This document shows, in pieces, positions 19,387 through 28,329 of a stretch of 61,907 bases of DNA. The position numbers and the translations under genes are program-made. Origin of the DNA: Strigomonas culicis (taxonomy: Eukaryota; Euglenozoa; Kinetoplastea; Trypanosomatida; Trypanosomatidae); NCBI GenBank assembly GCA_000482145.1, contig AUXH01000032.1:1-61907 (forward strand), written 5' to 3'. How positions within the stretch are numbered: position 1 is the first letter of the stretch; every line of letters starts with the position of its first letter. A model generated the notes under the pieces. That model was given only the letters and a program-made list of their open reading frames with translations, ran no database searches and had not been told where the DNA came from.

Positions 19387-20280
19387 TCACTGAGTGCTGT
19401 TGTACTCCTTCAGAGAGCTCCATTTAGCGAAGTTAAGTGGAAAATCAGACACAAACTTCTCTTGCGATGAGGACGGACTCACCTGTCCTCGTTTCGAGCG
19501 GAGCAGCTCCGAGGCGCGCTTGTACGACATGCCACCGTAGGTAACGAGATAGCACATTGTGACCATCCAACTTCTCCCTTTCCCCGCCTTGCAGTGTACG
19601 TACACTACCTGTTTCCTTGCATTAATGCACGCATGCATGTCTTGTACCGCCATCGCGACCTTGTAGAATGGAATATTGGCCGTGGTGTCCGTCATGGGCA
19701 AGTGAGCGTACACAATCTCAGGGTTCACGAAGCGCCTCCAACTGTCCTCTGTGGCAAACTCGAGCATATCAAGGCCATACCCTTTTATTTCATCCATTTC
19801 GAGGCACGCAGCCACCATGCCCAGCTGCTTTTGGCGGTCCATAAGCTGCTGTTTTATCATAACCAAATGATTTCCACTACTACCGACGGGAGTAACGACC
19901 GGTAGCGCGCCGAGTATTAAAAAGTCGGTTATGAAGTTCCAATGCAGAAAGTTGGGCGTGACGCCGGTGCGCTGGCCGATGTACCCAGGCACAGCGGTTG
20001 CTAGCAGGGTGGTGTAGAAGTATGCCGCCTTCCCAACCTTGACGACCGAATTCGCGATGGAAGCATTTGCCTCTTCCTCAACAATTGCGTCCTTTCGCTG
20101 TGCGGCCCCCTCGCGTAAACGTTGCTCACCTTCCACTAAGAACAAGTGGTTGCGTTGTTTCAGTGTGGCATATTCCATCTCCTCCTCCGGTGACAGCTCC
20201 CCCTTATCATACTTTGCCTGTAACAACTTCAGACGTTGCTCCTGGTCCCGCGTAAAGGGCTCTTCTGCAAGTGACGCCAT
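19387..20280 (-). CDS. PTPMT1-like dual-specificity phosphatase
   Basis: The 297-residue product carries the Cys-based phosphatase loop VHCKAGKGRS, Cys230 to Arg236, with an Asp (LPMTDTT, Asp198) positioned as general acid. The upstream segment WNFITDFLILGALP (114-127) is the landmark of the PTPMT1/plant PTPMT group, which dephosphorylates phosphatidylglycerophosphate in mitochondrial cardiolipin synthesis. Residues 1-75 are charged and helical; 84-100 (AAYFYTTLLATAVPGY) is hydrophobic and may anchor it. The substrate is therefore inferred; a phosphoprotein or phosphoinositide substrate is possible. The longer frame starts at a GTG; the first ATG is at 20280. The acceptor is probably at 20357, leaving a T-rich 77-base leader. 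Confidence 0.82.
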   Translation of the reverse strand: MASLAEEPFTRDQEQRLKLLQAKYDKGELSPEEEMEYATLKQRNHLFLVEGEQRLREGAAQRKDAIVEEEANASIANSVVKVGKAAYFYTTLLATAVPGYIGQRTGVTPNFLHWNFITDFLILGALPVVTPVGSSGNHLVMIKQQLMDRQKQLGMVAACLEMDEIKGYGLDMLEFATEDSWRRFVNPEIVYAHLPMTDTTANIPFYKVAMAVQDMHACINARKQVVYVHCKAGKGRSWMVTMCYLVTYGGMSYKRASELLRSKRGQVSPSSSQEKFVSDFPLNFAKWSSLKEYNSTQ

Positions 20281-20602
20281 GATGTCAGCCACAGTGAGCA
20301 CAAAAAAAAAAAAAACTCGTCACCTATTGCGGACAATACACACTATTCTCAAAAAGCTGTGAAGAAAGGAAACAAAAAGAAAAACAAAAAGAGAAATAAA
20401 AAAAGAAGAAGAGGGATAATCGCGGTTATCGTGCAATCAGAGTTCTTCGTATTGCCAATACAGAGAGTAAGGGGAAGAAATTGTTACTTGCAATGACTTC
20501 CTCACTCCATTTGAAGAATAATGAGACAACTGTGAAAACATACAAACATGTTCCGAGAGCCCAAAGAGGTTCGTACCAACAAGCAGCTAAACGTGCGCGC
20601 TA
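20281..20602 (-). promoter_or_regulatory. 5' leader with strong polypyrimidine tract and splice acceptor
   Basis: On the minus strand a long C/T-rich stretch (about 20362-20415) ends in CACAG, with AG at 20357-20358. A second T run (20302-20315) lies between this acceptor and the ATG at 20280 and has no AG between it and the ATG, so it would be in the mature leader. No gene is seen in the rest of the spacer. Confidence 0.6.
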
Positions 20603-21064
20603 TTATATTTTTCTCCCGCGGACAATGCCATCCCATCGCCAGCCTGGCTTTAGTCCGAGATGCCCCACTGGGTTCACGGTCGACCCAACATCACCGGAAG
20701 TGCATGGCAGGTACTGAGCCAATAGCTTGTCATTGAGTGGTGTTCCGTCGCAGATGAAATGTAGCACCACATTGTAGTGGAAAAGCAGCGACTCTTCCAG
20801 CAGCTTCGACCAGCACGTCTTGTCGTCCAAGTCTTCTGCAACGATGGAAGAGCTGGGCAAGGGAGCTGCGCCGTTTGGATCTATGGCATCCACCCTAGTG
20901 CCATCATTCGACTCTGCCTCGTCCTCGTCAGTAGACTGCAGACCAAGGTGCAGCATCGTGTCGTCTTGGTGGTTCGTCGGTACGGCGTAACGAAGCATAG
21001 GCACAGTGCCAGAGTCCAACTGCGTATCCTCATCATCGTCACTATCAATTCGGCCGCGCTTCAT
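20603..21064 (-). CDS. Short Bud13-like protein (RES complex C-terminal motif)
   Basis: The 153-residue product starts with a basic cluster (MKRGR) and acidic stretch, has a central acidic low-complexity region, and ends with LGLKPGWRWDGIVRG (about residues 136-150). That ending matches the NRxGIxPGxRWDGVxRG signature of Bud13, a subunit of the spliceosomal retention-and-splicing complex. The region WSKLLEESLLFHYNVVLHFICDGTPLND (about 95-120) is helical. It is much shorter than fungal or animal Bud13 (about 270-600) and stops shortly after the motif. The frame begins at a GTG nine codons earlier; the ATG at 21064 is taken. The nuclear splicing role is inference from a short motif. Confidence 0.6.
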   Translation of the reverse strand: MKRGRIDSDDDEDTQLDSGTVPMLRYAVPTNHQDDTMLHLGLQSTDEDEAESNDGTRVDAIDPNGAAPLPSSSIVAEDLDDKTCWSKLLEESLLFHYNVVLHFICDGTPLNDKLLAQYLPCTSGDVGSTVNPVGHLGLKPGWRWDGIVRGRKI

Positions 21065-21430
21065 CGTTGTGGATGAGTCGTTGGTGGACACGAGAAACTA
21101 GAAACAATCGGTAACCTTCTAGAAGTGCAACTACACAAGTGTATTCATTCCGCAAGAAGAAAAAAGAAACAATAGAGAAAGAAGAAGCTACAGATTGCAT
21201 TAGCACATTTGTTATTCACAGCTTCTCTACGTATGGTAGCAAAGTCATAAGAAAACAGTGACTTGGGATGAGGTACGCAGAAAAGGTGTTGGCAAAAAAG
21301 GGGGGCACTGAAATAAATGAAGCAAATAACATCTATAGGATAATGTGTACATATCTACAATAATGTATGGAACCACAGAGGTAGAACAAATCAAAAAAAA
21401 AAACGAACATGGCGTGTGTTGCACCCATTC
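21065..21430 (-). other. Intergenic region, no gene seen
   Basis: Contains a minus-strand pyrimidine tract at about 21149-21190, with AG candidates near 21131 and 21098 for the Bud13-like gene. The rest is AT-rich 3' spacer of the kinesin-like gene, with an A run near 21393-21403. Confidence 0.45.
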
Positions 21431-23578
21431 TTAGATGACGCGTCGCCGCAATTTGTATCGCGGCGCATCATTCATGAAATCTTCAAACGACTGCACACGA
21501 TGGTCCGCCGTGGTGCCTAGCATGCTGTTGGTCTGCTGCCCAGAAAGGATTTCTCTACTCACAGGAGGCGGAGGAGGTGTGAAGCCGTGAGAAGCGCTCA
21601 ACTTTTTAAGGGAAGAGTTGTTTGCCTCCGGCAACGGCGTCGCGTGGGCAGACGCCGACTGTCTCACCACCACGTCCTGGTGGCGCACTTGTGTCTGTTG
21701 CCGGTGAGACCGCAGTATCTCTGTCTCTAAGTACTGAAGTCGTGCGTTCTGGCTCGCAACCACATCGAGCGCACCTTGTAAACGTGCGGTCAGGTCCGCA
21801 GACCCGTTATCCTCCTTACCCACCCGCGGGGCGTTGCGCATGGCTGGGTCCTCCGCCGGTGGCCCGCCGCCGCCGTTCTCCATAGCACTCTCAGAAAACA
21901 ACGTTGTCTTGGTAGGAAATCCTAGGTTTACCTTGGTCGTCAGCACAAGTGCTTCATCCTCCTTCTTGCGCAACCTGGACTCCAGATCTATAATACGACT
22001 TCGGTACATCTTTTCCTTTTGCACGTGCTCATGAATCTCTTGTTGGTGGTACTTCACCAACTGGACAAGCTCTTTGGAACGTGAAACATCCACCACCGAC
22101 GGTTCGTTTGGCGGTACCGTCATGAGCACTCCCATCGCTGTGCCTGCGTCTACCTCAGATCGACCTGCGGTGCTGTGTGCCGCACGGCTCTCCGCATCGC
22201 GCAGCTGCGCTCGTAGCTCTTCATTTTCTGCGCACACCGCGGTCAGCGTCTTCTGGAGTCGCTGTACCTCTTCGCTTTGCGCATCGGCCCGTCCGGTCTC
22301 TCTGCGGAGTTCGCTTTTAGCTTCGTCTAACTCGCCGACGCAGCACCGCAGATCCGCCCGTAGTTGTGCCAGTGTCGCATTCATCATCTGTTTGTACGTG
22401 TCAAACTCAGAGAGCGAAACCATATCTTCGGACGGTTGCCTCGCCTTGGGTCGGCTGTACTCGCGCTCTATAGAAGGCCTCGAAAGTGCCTCCGATGTCT
22501 CGCGCCCCAGCGAGCTCACCCTACCCCGTGGCGGCAAGACGCCACCCGTAGATTTCGCCTCCACTGGTGGCGCCACTTCCTCCATCAGTGGCTGAGACAC
22601 CTTTGATGGTCCGCCAACAAGTAAATCCCCCTTAGCAGCCCGAGGGCCGATGGTGCCGCCCTCCTCTACCCCCACACGTGCACTGAACACTCGACATGCA
22701 AGCTGCGCGACGCAAAAGGCCTCTTTGAACGTTTCCCGATGGGTCGAGTCGCACGGACTCATGGGGGCAAAGCAACTGATCCACGCGCCGGGTTGCTGAC
22801 CCAGCAGAGCGGGTTTCAGCAGAAAGGTGACTTTGGTGCCGGTAAAAGAGAGTATGGGAGCTCGGCACTCGATCAAGGCGGCCGCCGAAGAAATCGCATG
22901 ACGCGTCGACTTCATCCCGCGAGTCAGCTCCTCCACTGCTAATGAAACAAATTGCACCGTCGTATTGGGGTCCGTTTCAGGGTTCTTGTAGACAAAAATG
23001 AGACTAAAAATGACATGTTTTGAGGCAAAATCAGGTGTGGCCACTCTACCCAGTACACGCTGCACTGAATGCGTAAACACGTCTACATACGTGGCATCTT
23101 CAACGGACGTGAAGTGCTCCAGCGTGTCCTCCATGATCACAGGCTCCTCCGCTGCCTTCGCACTCTCCAGACAGTCCACTAAACGGTTGTTATCCTCCAA
23201 TCGTACAGCGCTTAAATAGACGGACTCAACCTCGTCCAACTGCCTTGCAAATTGCACGGCAGAATGCAACAGCCCCTCTTCCCCTAGAAGCAACCGAGAG
23301 CGACTGCTCGGGGTGCCGTCCACCACGACCGTCGCCTGGGGCGCACTATGAGTGGCTACAACACAGTTCAGCAGCGGAGCAATGCTATCATTGAAAGTAT
23401 CTACATTATTCCGGTAGTAGCCATCAAAGTTCACAATTTTGCGTGCCCTGTTGTCGGTCACATCTACTAGTGTTAGGCTATAAGTATCAACATACAGAGA
23501 ATAGTATCTCTCTAATGCACTGACCTGTGATAAGCCCTGGACCTCATCCTTGGCAAACTCACGAATGAACACTTTCAT
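21431..23578 (-). CDS. Degenerate kinesin-like (pseudo-motor) coiled-coil protein
   Basis: The 715-residue product keeps the layout of a kinesin motor domain but not its nucleotide site. It opens with MKVFIREF, then FDGYYRNNVDTFNDSIAPLL (about 51-70), a strand plus GTPSSRSRLL (88-97) where a P-loop GQTGSGKT would be, and GLLHSAVQFA. Further on, FVSLAVEELTRG replaces the DLAGSE switch II, followed by a helix and FTGTKVTFLLKPALLGQQPGAWISCFAP, the clear counterpart of the kinesin DSKLTRLLQDSLGG region. From about residue 385 it is coiled coil (QMMNATLAQLRADLRC and onward) with a Pro/Ser-rich tail. Lacking Lys and Thr of the P-loop it should not hydrolyse ATP, which is inference. Acceptor near 23610. 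Confidence 0.68.
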   Translation of the reverse strand: MKVFIREFAKDEVQGLSQVSALERYYSLYVDTYSLTLVDVTDNRARKIVNFDGYYRNNVDTFNDSIAPLLNCVVATHSAPQATVVVDGTPSSRSRLLLGEEGLLHSAVQFARQLDEVESVYLSAVRLEDNNRLVDCLESAKAAEEPVIMEDTLEHFTSVEDATYVDVFTHSVQRVLGRVATPDFASKHVIFSLIFVYKNPETDPNTTVQFVSLAVEELTRGMKSTRHAISSAAALIECRAPILSFTGTKVTFLLKPALLGQQPGAWISCFAPMSPCDSTHRETFKEAFCVAQLACRVFSARVGVEEGGTIGPRAAKGDLLVGGPSKVSQPLMEEVAPPVEAKSTGGVLPPRGRVSSLGRETSEALSRPSIEREYSRPKARQPSEDMVSLSEFDTYKQMMNATLAQLRADLRCCVGELDEAKSELRRETGRADAQSEEVQRLQKTLTAVCAENEELRAQLRDAESRAAHSTAGRSEVDAGTAMGVLMTVPPNEPSVVDVSRSKELVQLVKYHQQEIHEHVQKEKMYRSRIIDLESRLRKKEDEALVLTTKVNLGFPTKTTLFSESAMENGGGGPPAEDPAMRNAPRVGKEDNGSADLTARLQGALDVVASQNARLQYLETEILRSHRQQTQVRHQDVVVRQSASAHATPLPEANNSSLKKLSASHGFTPPPPPVSREILSGQQTNSMLGTTADHRVQSFEDFMNDAPRYKLRRRVI

Positions 23579-24126
23579 TTCTCCTTGTACGAAGTAAGTG
23601 CAGAATTGGCTGCACGAAGTGAAGAAAAAAAAAACAAATGGAACAAAAGGGTAAAGGAGAAAAAGACAAGTGGAGAGAAAAAAAAGTTGTGTAAAAAGGC
23701 AACGTATACAGGCGCGCTTACACTACAATAAACCGAACCAGCACGATAAAAGTCTCTGAAATGGAAAGAAAAAGATACCAACACCATAAACATATATGTA
23801 TATATATATACAGTAAGAGGGGAAAAAAAGAGGGATTCTAAAAGTCGCCCCCAAAACGGAAGCCGGAACAAAATGCTGTATACATCATAATCAAGTTATG
23901 AAGAAGAAAAGGGGGAAAGGGGAATGAGAGCAACGTACTACAACATCATATCGAAGTATGCGTTTGGTGTGCGCAGTCACCCTTACCAGACCATTTCTGA
24001 CTTTCCTTCCTCTGCTTCTTCAACCTTTCTTTCACCTTGAACATGTACTCCACTTTTTAGTGCTTATACGAAGAGTATATGATGTCATATACCCGAAAAA
24101 AAAAAAAGAGTGGAGATGCGCTCCAT
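23579..24126 (-). other. Intergenic region, no gene seen
   Basis: The likely acceptor for the kinesin-like gene is AG at 23610-23611 after a long minus-strand pyrimidine tract (23618-23700). A short (AT)n run lies at 23793-23812. The part next to 24126 is the LC8 3' region. Confidence 0.5.
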
Positions 24127-24396
24127 CTAATTCGCTCTCCAAATAAGCACGGAGAGTTGTCCAATATAGAAGTAAAAGAGGCCCTTCGCCTCATGTTCCA
24201 CGTCTGCGCCAAAGTTGCGTCCTACAATGCATTGCCACGTAGGAAAGTACCGCTTATCGAACTCTTTCTTGATATGGGCAGCGATGTCCGTTTCCATCTG
24301 ATGCTCTTTAATGGCCTTGGTTGCTATGTCAATTGCCTCCGTTTGCATCTCTGGGCTCATGTCCGCCACCTTCACATTTGTTTTCCTTTCCGTCAT
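24127..24396 (-). CDS. LC8: Dynein light chain LC8 (DYNLL)
   Basis: The product is exactly 89 residues, the usual LC8 length. The conserved body is present: DMSPEMQTEAIDIATKAI, KEFDKRYFPTWQCIVGRNFG and GLFYFYIGQLSVLIWR. LC8 is a homodimeric hub that joins the dynein intermediate chain and many other partners; in trypanosomatids it is expected in the axoneme, IFT dynein and cytoplasmic complexes. The C-terminus reads WRAN rather than the common FKSG. A splice acceptor at about 24427 precedes the ATG by 31 bases. The next gene upstream on the transcript is a coiled-coil protein with no known link. Confidence 0.96.
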   Translation of the reverse strand: MTERKTNVKVADMSPEMQTEAIDIATKAIKEHQMETDIAAHIKKEFDKRYFPTWQCIVGRNFGADVEHEAKGLFYFYIGQLSVLIWRAN

Positions 24397-24890
24397 AGTC
24401 CCTTTGTATAAAGTGTGTCTGTGTAACTGGTGATAGTAAAAGAGAACAGGAGCAATGTGTCACCGTGTACTACTCTTTTGAATACAGCTTCCTGATGGGC
24501 ACGAAGAAAAAAAAAAGAAACACACTTGTTTTATCTACTTCCTTCCGAATATCGCGGTATTGGTTCTAGACAGACACGTTAAAGAGATAAAAGAAAAAAA
24601 AATGGAAAGAGACATAATAATAATAAAAATACAGGAAAACAATCACATGTATAAGTACGCTGCAGCATGTGGACAGTAAATTGAAAACAGTGACCATCAA
24701 CAACACGTCGGGATTGAATGCTCTCCCATACAGTGAAAAGAGTGAAACAAATGATGTAGCTACATATAGCATAGTTAGTTTAGTATTATCTGTAGCATTC
24801 TATTAACAGCACTGGCTCAAATCAAAAAAAAAACGGACACAGACACAACAATAAAAACAAAACAATAAGAAAACAATGTCCTGAGAAAAA
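24397..24890 (-). other. Intergenic region, no gene seen
   Basis: AG at 24427-24428 after a pyrimidine tract (about 24433-24453 on the minus strand) is the likely LC8 acceptor. A-rich runs occur near 24508-24517, 24594-24602 and 24822-24831. The open frames here are short and low-complexity. Confidence 0.5.
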
Positions 24891-27800
24891 TCACTCAGGC
24901 GGGTTACATTGGTCCTCACTCGCATTCGTATGGGTGGGCTCTATCGTTTCAGTGTGCATGACCTCGCTCTCGCCCGCATCCAAATGTTCTGCAGGGAGGT
25001 GTGCATCAGAGGACGGCGCGTCGGTTGTGGAAACAGGGCATGGCTCCAGAGACTCCGGCACCGCAGGCTCCGGGGCCGCTTCCTCCACCGGGGGTTCTTC
25101 CTTCGAGCGCAAAAGTTGACTCAGTTGTTCCCTCAACAACTGTGTCTCCTCTTGTAGCATATTCTTTTGTTCCCTTACACTCTTCACCATATCCAGCAGT
25201 TGCTTGTTATTGGCATTGGCGCGATTGTTCCGCTCTTCCATCTCAGTCAGCCTGTTGCGCATCTCGACTTGTATGCTGCTGTGTCGCTGGACCTCCTGCT
25301 CCAGGTTCAGGCACCGCTTTCGCTCCCTCGCAAGTTCCAGCTCCACCGTCTGTCCCTCTTGCGGCGCATAGTCCGCAATCTCAAGCGTTTGCTCAACCGT
25401 CCTGCGCGACAGGGCAAAGCGTAGCAAGTCCGACTTGGCAAACACGTCCCGCACAACTTGAGTCACCTTCTGCAGTCCTGACGAGGCCAGCTGTTCCACA
25501 AGCCCCTGCTCAGAGAGCACGGAGTTTGACGCACTCCCATCCTCGACGCGAGAGGCGGTCACATCGCGCAGCAGACTTGCTAAGGTAGACAGTTGCGCAT
25601 CAAACTCACTCAGGAACCGGCCCACTTCATCAGCGCTTGGAGGGGTCTGCGACGTCTCCTCCTCACCGGTCGTTGCAGTGCTGAGAGCAAGCAGCCTACT
25701 CTGCAGTGCCGTGTTCTTCTCTAGTAAATCACCTTCACGATTGAAGCTCTCGCGCAGAGCCTCCTCTAAGCGGCGCGTGTGCTCCTTCTGGACGGACATG
25801 TACACTTCTGCAGAGGCCAGCGACTGGTGCGCCGCGCTACGCTCCGCCTCTGTGGACGCCAAGTGCTTTGCGGTCCGGGTCTCCACTTCCTGCAAGGCCT
25901 CCAGCTCCGCCTGCAGCCTGTCTCGCTGCGCGGCGATCTCCGCGAGGCTGGTGTACTCATCAGTAGAAACGTCGTGCTGAAGGACCTCTTCAGCGACCGA
26001 TAGCTGATGCCGGTCAATGAGCTCCCGGCTCTGCTGCAGCTGCTCGCAAGCGGCGTCGCGCTCCGCCGTGACCACCTTCAGGCGCTCCAGGAGAAAAGTC
26101 ACGTACTCTGCATCGGACAAGGAGGCGTCGAGCATGTTGGCGCGCTGGGCGTTGGTGGTCTGAAGATGTCCGCGAATGAAAGAGAAGAGGTGAGAAAGCG
26201 TCTTGCGCATGGACTCCACGCGGTTGAGCCCCTCCATTGCATCATACGACTTTTGATTCTCCTCATCTAACTTACGATAGGCAGGCAGCGGGGGGTTAAT
26301 GCTCCGAAATGTGTCCACCAGACTTTCCAACGAGTCGGTGAAGGCATCGAGCAGGGAACTGTTTTGTTGATTCGCAAATGACTTTTCCTTTTCAAGATGG
26401 TCCAACTGCGCGCTGAGTTCCCGCACCTTGCTACTAAAGGCTTGTTCATTCTCGTCCACAAGCCCCTGCACTTGCTGCCGCTCGCTACTTTGCTGCTGCT
26501 CCAACGCCAAGTACTCATCCTGCAGTTGGCCGAGGAGCGTGTCAAGTTCCTTTGCGTTCCGCCTCGCTTCCTGTAGCGATGCGTCCGTCAGGCTTTCGCT
26601 CGCTTTGGTAGCATTAAGCGCCTCAGCGACAATGTGGTAGTTAAGTTCCGTGGTAATAAAATCTTGTTCCATCGCCTTCACATTATTCTCGTAGAGTTGG
26701 CGGAGGTAGGACAGGGTATTGGCAACCTCGTCCGTCTCAGCGTCCGTCTGGAGCTGCTTGATCACCTCTCCTTGGTGCGCCGTCAAAGCTTTCGCTTGTT
26801 CGAGCTCCTCCATCGTCATTTTGAGCGAGACAGCGAGTTTGGCAGCCTCATCCATGACGAGGGAATAATTCCAACGAAGCTGCGATAGTTCGCTCGCTAC
26901 CGACTGGTCGTCCTTGGGGGCGAGTCGCTCCCGTACCATCTCTGTGATGCGTCGGTCGCACCGCTCCCGCCGGTGCTTCTCCTCCATGTAGAGTTGGTGC
27001 ACGAGCAATGCATCGTGTTCCGTCTGTTTGGACGCCGCCAAGAGCTCGGCATTCTTCTTCTTTTCCTCTTCGAGGCGGTTTTCTTGCTCGCACCAGGACT
27101 GTACCAGTTCGGACAGCGTCACGTCCTTGTGCTCCAGCATGCGCAGCGCAAAGTACTGCGGCGCCGCCTCACGCAGATGCTCGGGTGGGGCAGGTCTCTG
27201 GACTCGGACGGGTGGCTGAAACACCTCCGGCAGCACCGCCGCGACAATACCGTTGAGACTTAGCTGTTGCTCCAGAAGACGAACATGCTCGCGGCAGCGG
27301 GACAGTTGGATAATCGCATCGTTCTTTTCCTTTGATTTTTGTGCAAGCAATTCCACAATGCGCATAAGAGCGTTGACTTCTTCCAGGTAGCGGCGGTGGC
27401 GCTGCTGCTCTAATCGGTATGCGGCCTTCAGGTGCGCCCCTGTCACCTTCTCCGTTGCCACCTGCAGCTCGGCTTCCAGCGTGCGGCGCGCGTGTGCCTC
27501 TAACTCTCTGTGAACATAAGCAAGAAACGATGACACATAGCGCACCAACTCTGCGTTGAGTTCATCGCCATCCTGGACGCGCGACTGCAGATGCTTCACA
27601 ACTGTATCAAACGTATAATTCAATTTGTCAGACACGCAGCTCGCCGCATCGGCCGCACACGTTTGCAACTGCCGTGAGGAGGACTCCAGTGCTATGGCGC
27701 TCACACTGAGTCGCTTTTCTAGAGCAATGGACTTTGCATAAGACTCAGCGCTGCGCTGGTACGTGGCGACCACACGCTCCTGACCGCGCTGGAACATATC

Positions 27801-27962
27801 TTGCCACTCGGCCGCATCGCTCGCACTGGCCGTCCACTTCTCCATCAAATGAGAAATGAGTGCCTTGTTGATTTGACCGGTGGCATTTGATATTTGCTGT
27901 TCATCTACCCGTGACAGGCAATCCGTCGGCGACTCCGCCCGAACACGCTTATTTCCATACAT
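24891..27962 (-). CDS. Large coiled-coil protein, function unknown
   Basis: I do not recognise a family for this 1023-residue product. From about residue 90 to 960 it is almost continuous heptad-patterned coiled coil, with Leu, Glu, Gln and Ala dominant and few prolines; short breaks occur near 260-280 (PEVFQPPVRVQRPAPPEHL) and 545-560. The N-terminus (MYGNKRVRAESPTD) has a basic patch that could be a nuclear signal, and the last 70 residues are acidic and Pro-rich. No motor, GTPase or membrane segment is visible. A cytoskeletal, basal-body or kinetochore scaffold would fit but is a guess. The frame opens three codons earlier at a GTG; the first ATG is at 27962. Acceptor near 27988. Confidence 0.82.
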   Translation of the reverse strand: MYGNKRVRAESPTDCLSRVDEQQISNATGQINKALISHLMEKWTASASDAAEWQDMFQRGQERVVATYQRSAESYAKSIALEKRLSVSAIALESSSRQLQTCAADAASCVSDKLNYTFDTVVKHLQSRVQDGDELNAELVRYVSSFLAYVHRELEAHARRTLEAELQVATEKVTGAHLKAAYRLEQQRHRRYLEEVNALMRIVELLAQKSKEKNDAIIQLSRCREHVRLLEQQLSLNGIVAAVLPEVFQPPVRVQRPAPPEHLREAAPQYFALRMLEHKDVTLSELVQSWCEQENRLEEEKKKNAELLAASKQTEHDALLVHQLYMEEKHRRERCDRRITEMVRERLAPKDDQSVASELSQLRWNYSLVMDEAAKLAVSLKMTMEELEQAKALTAHQGEVIKQLQTDAETDEVANTLSYLRQLYENNVKAMEQDFITTELNYHIVAEALNATKASESLTDASLQEARRNAKELDTLLGQLQDEYLALEQQQSSERQQVQGLVDENEQAFSSKVRELSAQLDHLEKEKSFANQQNSSLLDAFTDSLESLVDTFRSINPPLPAYRKLDEENQKSYDAMEGLNRVESMRKTLSHLFSFIRGHLQTTNAQRANMLDASLSDAEYVTFLLERLKVVTAERDAACEQLQQSRELIDRHQLSVAEEVLQHDVSTDEYTSLAEIAAQRDRLQAELEALQEVETRTAKHLASTEAERSAAHQSLASAEVYMSVQKEHTRRLEEALRESFNREGDLLEKNTALQSRLLALSTATTGEEETSQTPPSADEVGRFLSEFDAQLSTLASLLRDVTASRVEDGSASNSVLSEQGLVEQLASSGLQKVTQVVRDVFAKSDLLRFALSRRTVEQTLEIADYAPQEGQTVELELARERKRCLNLEQEVQRHSSIQVEMRNRLTEMEERNNRANANNKQLLDMVKSVREQKNMLQEETQLLREQLSQLLRSKEEPPVEEAAPEPAVPESLEPCPVSTTDAPSSDAHLPAEHLDAGESEVMHTETIEPTHTNASEDQCNPPE

Positions 27963-28329
27963 GAAGTGCACGTCAGGATTCGTATTCCTCTTCGACGGCA
28001 GAGAGTAAAAACAGGCACAGAAAGAAAGAAAACTATTGATTGCAAAGGTACCTTTAATGAAGCTTTAGAACACGGTGAGCAGTAGTGACGAGGGTAAACA
28101 TGAAGAATGCGGACGGTAACAGGATGTAAACAACAACAACAAAAAAGAAAGAATAACATTTTCTCTCATAGTTTCTCTTCAATAAGAAATCGATACATGT
28201 TGTATATTGTTCTTGCATGTGATGTATTATCTGACTACAGAATTCAATTAGCAATAGGTAGAATGTAAGAAACACACACAAAAAAAAAACATACAAATTA
28301 AAAATCAGACGTCAACGAATAATAACGCA
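27963..28329 (-). other. Intergenic region, no gene seen
   Basis: A minus-strand pyrimidine tract (about 27997-28041) precedes AG near 27988, a likely acceptor for the coiled-coil gene. A-rich stretches at 28139-28154 and 28280-28289 lie in the 3' region of the FCP1-like gene. Confidence 0.5.
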
